Both the position numbers and the translations under genes were made by a program. The notes under the pieces are model-generated. The model made no database searches. It saw nothing but the letters and a program-made list of their open reading frames with translations, and was not told where the DNA came from. This document shows positions 1 through 5,429 of a DNA stretch of 7,565 nucleotides, piece after piece (position 1 is the first letter of the stretch; the number at the start of each line of letters is the position of its first letter). Source of the stretch: Chthoniobacterales bacterium. Its GTDB lineage: Bacteria; Verrucomicrobiota; Verrucomicrobiia; Chthoniobacterales; UBA10450. The stretch spans positions 1-7,565 of the forward strand of contig JAICXG010000136.1 in NCBI GenBank assembly GCA_025980625.1, written 5' to 3'.

Positions 1-1401
1 CTGCACCGGGACGGACGGATGCCAAAGAAGTTTGCGATCATAGCCGTGGATCGCGCCCACTACCGCGATGCGGAGTTACACAAACACTTCCTCGACGGCG
101 TAAAGCGGTTCTCGCGGAAAGGAAAGGTGAAAGGCGTGGACTGGAAAAACTTCGTCAGGCACGTCACCTATCAACAGGGAGACTTTAAGGACCCTGCTAC
201 CTACTCGGGTCTGGCGAGGAGTTTCGTCAAACTCGATAAGAATTGGAAGGTACAGGCGAGCCACATTTTTCACCTGGCCACTCCGCCAGTGATGGTCGGA
301 GTCATTCCAAAGATGCTGGCCGATGCGGGACTTAATCAGGATCGAGCGCGCGCTCGGATTGTGGTGGAAAAGCCACTTGGTCATGACTTGGACTCAGCGC
401 GCGAGCTGAATCGCACGCTGACGGAAAGCTTTCATGAATCGCAGATTTTCCGGATCGACCATTACCTGGGCAAAGAGACGGTGCAGAACATTCTGGCGTT
501 CCGCTTCGCTAACCCGCTCTTCGAGCCGATTTGGAACCGCCGTTACGTGGACTACGTCACCATTACCGTGGCGGAAGCAGTGGGAGTAGAACATCGCGGC
601 GGTTATTATGACCACGCCGGCGCCTTGCGCGACATGGTCCAGAACCACCTGATGCAGCTCCTATGTCTCGTGGCCATGGAACCGATGGTTTCCTTCAATC
701 CTGATGAGATTCGCAACAAAAAAGTTGACGTTCTCCACGCCGTGCGGCCGATTTCGCATAGAGCCGTTCAGCAGTGCGCCGTGCGCGGGCAGTATGGCGA
801 AGGCCGCATCGATGGCAAAAAAGTGCGAGGTTACCGTCAGGAAAAGGACGTATCACCTAACTCCAAGACAGAAACGTTCGCAGCCTTAAAGTTGTTTGTC
901 GATAACTGGCGCTGGCAGGGAGTGCCCTTCTATCTCCGCACTGGCAAATGCCTGGCCCAGAAGGTTTCGGAAGTTGCCATCCACTTTCGCGCAGTGCCCC
1001 ATCGCTCCTTTCCGCCCGGGGCGTGCGATTGGCACCCATCCTATCTTGTCCTGTCGATCCAGCCCGAGGAAGGCATCGTGTTAGGCTTTAAGGCAAAATA
1101 CCCGGGACCGAAAATGGTATTAAAGCCGGTGGAGATGCGATTTAGTTATCGCGAAAGCTTTGCCATCCCCTCCCCTGATGCATACGAGACTTTGCTCTGG
1201 GATGTGATGAACAATGATCCGACCTTATTCATGCGCGCCGATCAGATCGAAGCGGCGTGGCAGCTTCTGATGCCCGTGTTGGAGGTATGGGCGAAAACAA
1301 GGCCTCGTCATTTTCCCAATTACGCCGCCGGCACCTGGGGACCGCACGCCGCTGGCAGATTGATCGAGCGCGATGGACACGCATGGAGCGCAACGACATG
1401 A
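1..1401 (+). CDS. zwf: Glucose-6-phosphate dehydrogenase, 5'-truncated by the window edge
   Basis: This enzyme oxidises glucose 6-phosphate to 6-phosphogluconolactone with NADP+, the entry step of the oxidative pentose phosphate pathway, in the cytoplasm. The frame is open from base 1 (LHRDGR, then the Met at 19), and the Met sits at the point where family members read 'lPkrFaIiGvaR'. The true start and the GASGDLTKRK dinucleotide-binding motif therefore lie outside the window, and 19 is not the start. Counting from that Met, I see EKPLG at 117-121, the substrate-binding and active-site signature RIDHYLGKE at 145-153, the conserved DMVQNHLMQLL with the general-base His at 210, YLRTGK at 305-310, and a typical C-terminus (TLFMRADQIEAAW, then PNYAAGTWGP). 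About 466 residues are visible, against roughly 490-510 for the family. No key residue is missing in the visible part. The stop overlaps an ATG (ATGA, 1398-1401) that opens only a five-codon frame, so a translationally coupled downstream gene may have been lost. Confidence 0.96.
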   Translation: MHRDGRMPKKFAIIAVDRAHYRDAELHKHFLDGVKRFSRKGKVKGVDWKNFVRHVTYQQGDFKDPATYSGLARSFVKLDKNWKVQASHIFHLATPPVMVGVIPKMLADAGLNQDRARARIVVEKPLGHDLDSARELNRTLTESFHESQIFRIDHYLGKETVQNILAFRFANPLFEPIWNRRYVDYVTITVAEAVGVEHRGGYYDHAGALRDMVQNHLMQLLCLVAMEPMVSFNPDEIRNKKVDVLHAVRPISHRAVQQCAVRGQYGEGRIDGKKVRGYRQEKDVSPNSKTETFAALKLFVDNWRWQGVPFYLRTGKCLAQKVSEVAIHFRAVPHRSFPPGACDWHPSYLVLSIQPEEGIVLGFKAKYPGPKMVLKPVEMRFSYRESFAIPSPDAYETLLWDVMNNDPTLFMRADQIEAAWQLLMPVLEVWAKTRPRHFPNYAAGTWGPHAAGRLIERDGHAWSATT

Positions 1402-1421
1402 AATTGGCGATATGACCAGAT

Positions 1422-1428
1422 AGGAGGT
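1422..1428 (+). promoter_or_regulatory. Orphan Shine-Dalgarno-like sequence (AGGAGGT) without a gene
   Basis: AGGAGGT is a near-perfect anti-16S match about 20 bases after the zwf stop. No ATG, GTG or TTG at proper spacing opens more than a few codons. The nearest frames close at 1437-1439 or within about ten codons. It may be the leftover ribosome-binding site of the decayed gene whose scrap is seen at 1500-1571, or a chance match. Confidence 0.3.
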
Positions 1429-1439
1429 GTCACGATTAA

Positions 1440-1571
1440 TTCCAAACTATTAAGAGCGCTGATTTGAAGAAGAAGAAAAATGCCCAGATAAGACATCCTA
1501 TGGCCGGACTGACCATTGGGCATTCCACCGGCGCGATTGAGGAATTCATCGGCCTACTTCAAAGGCGCTGA
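1440..1571 (+). pseudogene. N-terminal remnant of a DUF488 (GHST-type) protein
   Basis: In the frame open from 1440 to the TGA at 1569-1571, the stretch from the ATG at 1500 reads MAGLTIGHSTGAIEEFIGLL, then QRR and stop. This matches the start of the DUF488 family, which typically opens 'yTIGHStrsieeFialLqahgv' and runs on for another 100 or more residues. The first 23 codons are recognisable; then the frame stops and no other frame continues the family's DVRxxPxSR segment. I see no function for such a short peptide and read it as a relic. The stop is in the same frame as the next gene's ATG at 1593. The 1402-1592 gap contains no other recognisable gene. The identification rests on the GHST/EEF signature only. 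Confidence 0.55.
1479..1524. repeat. Inverted repeat with 8-base arms
   Basis: AATGCCCA (1479-1486) is the exact reverse complement of TGGGCATT (1517-1524), with a 30-base spacer. The right arm falls in the Gly-His-Ser codons of the DUF488 scrap. No T-run follows, so it is not an obvious terminator. An operator or a chance palindrome are both possible. Confidence 0.25.
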
Positions 1572-1592
1572 CTCACACAGACCTATTTCTTC

Positions 1593-3254
1593 ATGCAGGC
1601 ATTCGACGAAGTCCATCGAGCTGTCCACTATCCGCCGGATCGCCGCTTTCGTGTCTGGATTAATCCCTGGTTCGTTCTTGCGTTTGCCGTTGTCGCTCTT
1701 ACTCCGGTGGCGGTTGCCTGGGGACAGTATCTGATCGCCGGCCTCCCGCAGATCGCCGCGCTATCGGTCGCCGACAATCCCGCGACTCCGCACGGGTTCC
1801 CTCTCTGGCTGCGGCTTTCTCATTTTTTCAATTTCTTCTTCGTAATGCTGCTGGTCCGTAGTGGTCTCTCGATCCTGATGGATCATCCGCGTCTCTATTT
1901 TAACGATGACTGCACACCGGGAACCGAATGGATCCGCCTAACGCCGCTCAAAGTGCCTCGCGACCGAATCTGGACCGCGAAAGACGATGCCCGCTATCTC
2001 ACGCCGCTGGTCGGCACGCCGGGTTATCGGCACACGGTCGGCATTGCGCGCGTCTGGCACTTCATCAACGTCCACGGGTTCATCATTACGGGCGTTTTCT
2101 ATGTCGCCATGCTCTTTGTCAGCGAGCATTGGCAGCGGCTGGTCCCTACCTCCTTGGATATGGTCGGCCAAGCCTGGAATGTCTGGGTGCATTACGCGAC
2201 GTTTCATCTGCCGCCTGAGCCCAACGGGTTCTATGCCTACAACGCGCTGCAACAGATGGCTTATTTTGTCGTGGTATTCGGGTTTGGTCCGCTGGCTATC
2301 CTGACGGGCATTGCCATGTCGCCCGCAGTGGTGAACCGCTTCTCGTGGTATGCGCGTGCTTTTGGAGGGCGGCAGGCCGCGCGTTCGTTCCACTTCCTAA
2401 CCTTGCTCGGGTTTCTGGGCTTCATTGTGGTGCATGTGACGTTGGTGGCTGTCACAGGTTTCATGCGCAATATGAACCATATCGTCTTGGGCACCGATAA
2501 TCTCACTCCATGGGGAATGATCCTGGGGCTCGCCGCCATCGGGCTGGTGGTGCTCTCCTGGGTGGTGGCGAACTACCTCTCCTGGTCTTACCCGCGCAGG
2601 GTCCAGCACGCATTGAAACTGGTCACCTACCCGATGCAGTTGATTACCCTGAACCGGCTGCTTCCACAGCAGCACTACACCACGGATGACATCTCCCCTC
2701 ACTTTTGGCCTAACGGGAAGATGCCCACGAGCAGCGAATGGCGGCGGCTGGCGGACAATGGCTTCCGTGATTTCCGGCTAAGAATTGGCGGACTGGTCGA
2801 GAGGCCGGTCGAGCTCTCGCTGGCGGACATCGCCAAACTCGGAGAAACCAAGCAGATCACCATGCACCACTGCATTCAGGGTTGGAGCGGGATCGCGCAG
2901 TGGGGCGGCGTTCCGATGAAGACTCTCATCGACATGGTGCAACCGAAACCCGAGGCCCGGACTGTGGTATTTCATTCCTTTGGTGAAGGCCTTTATGGCG
3001 GGGCCTATTACGATACCCAGACGATGGAAAACGCACTCAAGCCGGAATGCCTGATCGCCTCTCACATGAATGGGCAGCCGCTGTCGGAGGTCTATGGCGC
3101 ACCTCTGCGGTTACGCGTTGAAAACCAACTGGGCTACAAAATGGTCAAATGGATTGAATGGATCGAGTTTGTCGAGTCTGAAAAAACCGTGGGCAAGGGC
3201 GAAGGGGGCAAGAACGAGGATGACGAATACTTCGACATCCTGCCCAACATTTAG
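1593..3254 (+). CDS. Membrane cytochrome b fused to a molybdopterin (sulfite oxidase-fold) oxidoreductase
   Basis: The 553-residue protein has two parts. Residues 1-330 form a b-type cytochrome membrane domain with six likely helices (about 26-50, 75-96, 156-177, 222-243, 267-290, 308-328). Candidate heme ligands in or beside the helices are His77, His156, His161, His267 and His281. Residues 385-530 are a molybdopterin-binding domain of the sulfite oxidase/MsrP family. The motif HHCIQGWSGIAQWGGVP puts the probable molybdenum-ligating Cys at 427, followed by FHSFGEGLYGG and YGAPLRLRVENQLGYK. Positively charged loops at 97-155, 244-266 and after 330 suggest a cytoplasmic molybdenum domain, and there is no convincing Tat signal (DRRFRVW near residue 17 is a poor match). 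The start is the first ATG after the in-frame TGA at 1569, but no Shine-Dalgarno sequence is visible. The acidic Lys/Glu-rich tail (530-547) is unassigned. The substrate is unknown. A flavoprotein reductase follows at 3677. Confidence 0.9.
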   Translation: MQAFDEVHRAVHYPPDRRFRVWINPWFVLAFAVVALTPVAVAWGQYLIAGLPQIAALSVADNPATPHGFPLWLRLSHFFNFFFVMLLVRSGLSILMDHPRLYFNDDCTPGTEWIRLTPLKVPRDRIWTAKDDARYLTPLVGTPGYRHTVGIARVWHFINVHGFIITGVFYVAMLFVSEHWQRLVPTSLDMVGQAWNVWVHYATFHLPPEPNGFYAYNALQQMAYFVVVFGFGPLAILTGIAMSPAVVNRFSWYARAFGGRQAARSFHFLTLLGFLGFIVVHVTLVAVTGFMRNMNHIVLGTDNLTPWGMILGLAAIGLVVLSWVVANYLSWSYPRRVQHALKLVTYPMQLITLNRLLPQQHYTTDDISPHFWPNGKMPTSSEWRRLADNGFRDFRLRIGGLVERPVELSLADIAKLGETKQITMHHCIQGWSGIAQWGGVPMKTLIDMVQPKPEARTVVFHSFGEGLYGGAYYDTQTMENALKPECLIASHMNGQPLSEVYGAPLRLRVENQLGYKMVKWIEWIEFVESEKTVGKGEGGKNEDDEYFDILPNI

Positions 3255-3301
3255 AGTGCCGTCACGGCCAGGCTTGCGTCTAACACATTTTATGGCAGTC
3301 A

Positions 3302-3555
3302 AAGCCCAAGAGGGATGCTGACCCGGCGATGGAAGCAGCCGCTTGCATAGGTTGCATCGCTTGTGTCCAAACGCTTCCGCCATGTTATTCACCGGTGCAA
3401 AAGTTTCGCACCTTGCCTTCCTCCCCCAAGGCGCGCCGGAATGTGGTCGACGTGTTTCGGCATGGTGCGCGCGATGGGAATGGCAAGAGGCTCAAGACCG
3501 CGAACGAGGAGAACACATTCAGGCAAGAAACCACCAGAACCTATTAGTCAAGTAA
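3302..3555 (+). pseudogene. sdhB: Degraded succinate dehydrogenase/fumarate reductase iron-sulfur subunit (C-terminal half)
   Basis: Pieces of SdhB appear in order but in changing frames. From 3302 the frame reads KPKRDADPAMEAAACIGC then IAC, giving the CxxCxxC cluster motif (Cys codons 3344, 3353, 3362). At 3364 the frame changes to CPNASAMLFTGAKVSHLAF and LPQGAPE. Intact homologues read CGACVAACPNASAMLF here, so about 10 bases appear to be lost between two TGT copies. Further on, MVRAMG (near 3461) lies in the third frame, TANEE (near 3497) in the first, and a weak IARMNR-like end closing with LLVK and TAA at 3553-3555 in the second. The second cysteine cluster (CTN...CEAxCPKEI) is missing. 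The N-terminal 2Fe-2S half is absent. At least three frame changes plus deletions mean it cannot encode a working subunit. Faint SVNT-like traces may extend back to about 3268. No sdhA or sdhC is nearby. Confidence 0.78.
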
Positions 3556-3565
3556 CCTCTTGACT
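3546..3565. repeat. Hairpin with a perfect 7-bp stem
   Basis: AGTCAAG (3546-3552) pairs with CTTGACT (3559-3565) across a six-base loop. It straddles the TAA ending the sdhB relic. There is no T-run after it, so a classical terminator is not supported. The right arm contains TTGACT, and GATAGA lies 17 bases downstream (3583-3588); this could be a weak sigma-70-type promoter for the flavoprotein gene, but the -10 match is only 3 of 6. Confidence 0.35.
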
Positions 3566-3676
3566 TATCTGCTTTCCGAGCGGATAGATGGGCGCGCAGC
3601 TTTACGAGTACATGCCTGCGGCCTCGCTCGAGAAACGAGGCTAACGCCGTGAAACTATCGCCAGGAGAACCATGCC
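3556..3676. other. Intergenic leader before the flavoprotein gene
   Basis: I recognise no gene in this stretch. It holds an 18-codon frame (3588-3644, starting MGAQLYEYMPAASL) with no family match known to me. It also holds a small hairpin, GCCTCG (3621-3626) with CGAGGC (3636-3641) and a nine-base loop, and then the Shine-Dalgarno sequence of the next gene. It could be further relic sequence of the decayed sdhB region. Confidence 0.3.
3663..3668 (+). promoter_or_regulatory. Shine-Dalgarno sequence AGGAGA for the flavoprotein gene
   Basis: AGGAGA ends eight bases before the ATG at 3677. This decides between that ATG and the out-of-frame ATG at 3672, which is too close and leads nowhere. It is the clearest ribosome-binding site of the intact genes here; the fusion oxidoreductase and the DoxX gene lack one. 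Confidence 0.7.
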
Positions 3677-4399
3677 ATGCCCATATACAAAGTTAAACTA
3701 AAGGCGAGAGAGGAAATCGCAGCTGGAACCATGGCGTTCCATTTTGAAAAGCCCGCCGGCTTTGTCTACAAGGCGGGGCAATTCGCCGATTACACTTTGA
3801 TTAATCCGCGTGAAACTGACCCGGAAGGCAACACGCGAGGGTTCTCTTTGGCGAGTGCTCCCTACGAGGACTATCTGATGGCCGCCACACGGATGCGGGA
3901 CACGGCGTTTAAGCGAGTATTGAAAACCATGCCGCTCGGCACGGAACTCACGCTGGATGCTCCGTATGGATCGTTCACCCTCCATAACAACGCGGCGATC
4001 CCGGCCGTTTTCGTGACCGGCGGCATCGGCATCACGCCGGTCCGGAGCATTGTGCTGCAAGCGATACACGACCAGGTCGCGCGCCGCATTATCGTCATCG
4101 ATTCTAACAAGCGGCCGGAGGATGCGGCCTTCTTGGAAGACTTGAACAAGTCACACGAGAAAAATCCGCATTACACCTTTGTCGGCACCATGACCGGGAT
4201 GGAAAAATCAAACCGGGAGTGGCATGAGGAAACAGGACTTATCACCAAAGCGATGCTTTCGAAATACATCGATGATTTGACGGTTCCTATCTACTATATC
4301 GCCGGTCCACGCGAAATGGTAGCTGCGATGCGCAAGGTATTAACCGAGTCAGGAGTCAACGATGACAACATTCGGACAGAAGAGTTCACAGGCTACTGA
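3677..4399 (+). CDS. FAD-dependent ferredoxin-NAD(P)H reductase family oxidoreductase
   Basis: A soluble 240-residue flavoprotein of the ferredoxin reductase (FNR) superfamily, which passes electrons between NAD(P)H and a one-electron carrier through FAD. The N-terminal beta-barrel FAD domain covers about residues 1-100 and carries the flavin-binding signature RGFSLASAP (54-62), the family's RxYS-type motif with Phe in place of Tyr. The NAD(P)-binding domain begins with VFVTGGIGITPVRS (111-124, GxGxTP motif) and includes YYIAGPREMVAAM (206-218). The C-terminus is EEFTGY. There is no ferredoxin or flavodoxin domain and no signal peptide, so it is cytoplasmic and needs a partner. The length is normal for the compact form of the family and no residue seems lost. 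The nearest intact upstream gene is the cytochrome b-molybdopterin fusion, a plausible electron acceptor. The gene has its own strong ribosome-binding site. Confidence 0.92.
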   Translation: MPIYKVKLKAREEIAAGTMAFHFEKPAGFVYKAGQFADYTLINPRETDPEGNTRGFSLASAPYEDYLMAATRMRDTAFKRVLKTMPLGTELTLDAPYGSFTLHNNAAIPAVFVTGGIGITPVRSIVLQAIHDQVARRIIVIDSNKRPEDAAFLEDLNKSHEKNPHYTFVGTMTGMEKSNREWHEETGLITKAMLSKYIDDLTVPIYYIAGPREMVAAMRKVLTESGVNDDNIRTEEFTGY

Positions 4400-4411
4400 G
4401 GGCAGCTAAGA

Positions 4412-4744
4412 ATGAGACACGAACTAAAACTCAAGAGGGTGTACGAAGCGCCGCATAAGGATGATGGCGCCCGCATTCTGGTGGACAGACTTTGGCCGCG
4501 TGGGTTGACCAAGGAAAGGCGAAGGTCGATCTCTGGTTGAAAGAGATCGCTCCCAGCACCGAGCTTCGAAAGTGGTTCGGACACGATCCAAAGAAATGGC
4601 GAAGCTTTCGCGAGCGTTATCAAACCGAGCTCAAACATCACGCCGATGACCTCGAATTGTTAAAGAGCCTATTTTACGGCGCGAAGACATGCCCGATTTC
4701 TTTTGTAAACGAAGCTAAAGGAATTTCTGCAACGAATGGCGTAG
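4412..4744 (+). pseudogene. Frameshifted DUF488 protein of the YeaO type
   Basis: The ATG at 4412, nine bases after GAGGG (4398-4402), opens MRHELKLKRVYEAPHKDDG, then ARILVDRLWPRGLTKE, the hallmark N-terminus of YeaO-like DUF488 proteins. At about 4514-4518 the frame shifts by one base. GAAAGG stands where the family has a Glu-Lys pair (GAAAAG), consistent with loss of one A. The original frame stops at 4538-4540. The shifted frame continues with the equally typical KVDLWLKEIAPSTELRKWFGH and FRERYQTEL. Near 4672 it reads LFYGAK, the family's LLYgAK, apparently lacking about seven residues before it. The end KEFLQRMA with TAG at 4742-4744 lies in yet another frame, so a second shift falls in 4687-4714 where the DeeHNxAv motif should be. 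The function of the family is not established. The first shift could be a sequencing error; the missing C-terminal motif argues for real decay. Confidence 0.75.
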
Positions 4745-4790
4745 CGTCGCCGGGGTTAGGGCAGGAACAAGCGCCTCATTGTGCTCCTGA

Positions 4791-5057
4791 TCTACGGCGC
4801 GCGTGAACAAAGGTGGTGTCGTAGAGTTCCTTTCCAGGAGATTGCATATCGCCCCGGAGGAAATTGCCACCATCGGCGACATGCCTAACGACGTTAGGAT
4901 GTTCGAGAAAAGCGGCCTGAGCATTGCGATGGGTAATGCCAGTGCCGAAGTGCAGGCCCAGGCCAACTTTATTACTTTGAGCAACGAGGAAGGTGGTTTC
5001 GCTCACGCAATGGATGAATTTGTTCTGCCTGCTGCTGCATCCGTATCCGCTCGTTGA
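4791..5057 (+). pseudogene. C-terminal third of a Cof-like HAD-IIB phosphatase, 5'-truncated
   Basis: From a GTG at 4803 the frame encodes 84 residues: VNKGGVVEFLSRRL, IAPEEIATIGDMPNDVRMF, SGLSIAMGNASAEVQAQA, SNEEGGFAHAMDEF. These are the closing segments of HAD-superfamily subfamily IIB hydrolases. They include the motif III Lys (NKG, residue 3) and the motif IV acidic residues that bind Mg (GDMPND, 25-30). Family members are about 260-290 residues; the nucleophile motif DxDGT, motif II and the cap domain are absent from the window. The frame is closed upstream by TGA at 4788-4790. No Shine-Dalgarno sequence precedes the GTG, so I read it as a remnant and not a small working gene. The preserved part has no stops, which suggests fairly recent truncation. 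HAD-IIB enzymes dephosphorylate sugar phosphates or similar compounds, which would suit the zwf locus, but the substrate is unknown. Confidence 0.72.
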
Positions 5058-5060
5058 GTT

Positions 5061-5297
5061 ATGCGCATGAAACACAAATTCAAAGTTGGCGACCATGTTG
5101 AGTGGAACTCGGAAGCGGGCCGGGTCCGCGGAACGATCCAAAAAAAGGTTACCTCAGCGATGAAGTTCAAGAGCTACACGGTCCATGCCTCGAAGGACGA
5201 GCCGCAATATTTAATCAAGAGCGACAAGACAGACCACCTGGCCATGCACAAAGGTGCGGCCTTGAGGAAACTCAGGCAAAAAAAACCGCTTGTCTGA
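5061..5297 (+). CDS. DUF2945 (hypervirulence-associated TUDOR-like domain) protein
   Basis: A small basic protein of 78 residues that is essentially one DUF2945 domain: FKVGDHVEWNSEAGRVRGTI (residues 7-26), then YTVHASKDEPQYLIKSDKTD (39-58) and HLAMHKGAALRKL (59-71). These are the conserved blocks of the family in nearly unbroken form. The domain is a small SH3/Tudor-like beta barrel. Its molecular role in bacteria is not established, and the 'hypervirulence' label comes from a eukaryotic relative and should not be taken as function here. The length is usual for the family. Two starts are possible, ATG 5061 and ATG 5067; neither has a clear Shine-Dalgarno sequence, and homologues usually start just before K-F-K-x-G-D. 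The gene starts three bases after the stop of the HAD remnant, as if once translationally coupled to it. It is intact, unlike its two upstream neighbours. Confidence 0.9.
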   Translation: MRMKHKFKVGDHVEWNSEAGRVRGTIQKKVTSAMKFKSYTVHASKDEPQYLIKSDKTDHLAMHKGAALRKLRQKKPLV

Positions 5298-5385
5298 TGC
5301 TAAAACTGTTACAAAACAACAACGGTCGCTCTCGCTTTCCGCAATTTAGCCGGCGCGGCTCAACTCGCTTTTGTTCGGAATAGAA

Positions 5386-5409
5386 GCGCGCAGAAGTGCC
5401 CTGCGGCGC
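5386..5409. repeat. GC-rich bulged hairpin in the leader of the next gene
   Basis: GCGCGCAG (5386-5393) pairs with CTGCG-G-CGC (5401-5409) as an 8-bp stem with one bulged G and a seven-base loop, followed by the A-rich stretch TAAACAATAAAAAAG. It ends about 20 bases before the ATG at 5430. The lack of a T-run on the plus strand argues against a terminator. An mRNA leader structure is possible. The rest of the 5298-5429 gap shows nothing recognisable. Confidence 0.3.
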
Positions 5410-5429
5410 GTAAACAATAAAAAAGCCTT

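Noticed and set aside
1609..1665. Possible twin-arginine signal (DRRFRVWINPWF) at the start of the molybdopterin fusion
   Set aside because: It lacks the S/T-RR-x-F-L-K pattern and a signal peptidase site. The following hydrophobic stretch is the first helix of the cytochrome domain.
3329..3563. Three overlapping short open frames (66-72 residues) taken as separate small genes
   Set aside because: Each carries a different piece of the same SdhB sequence; together they are one frameshifted relic.
4762..4806. Forward frame reading RLIVLLIYGAR, also like the DUF488 TLLYgAr strand
   Set aside because: It comes after the better-placed C-terminus and stop at 4744 and has no continuation. It is either chance or debris; a duplication could not be shown.
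4884..4899. CCTAAC-GAC-GTTAGG palindrome
   Set aside because: It lies within the conserved MPNDVRM codons of the HAD fragment, so protein sequence explains it.
4715..4984. Minus-strand frame containing VDQEHNEALV, resembling the DeeHNxAvv end of DUF488 proteins
   Set aside because: It lies antisense to the well-conserved HAD coding frame and lacks any other family segment upstream. The forward strand has a colinear DUF488 end (LFYGAK ... KEFLQRMA, stop at 4744). Taken as a chance match.
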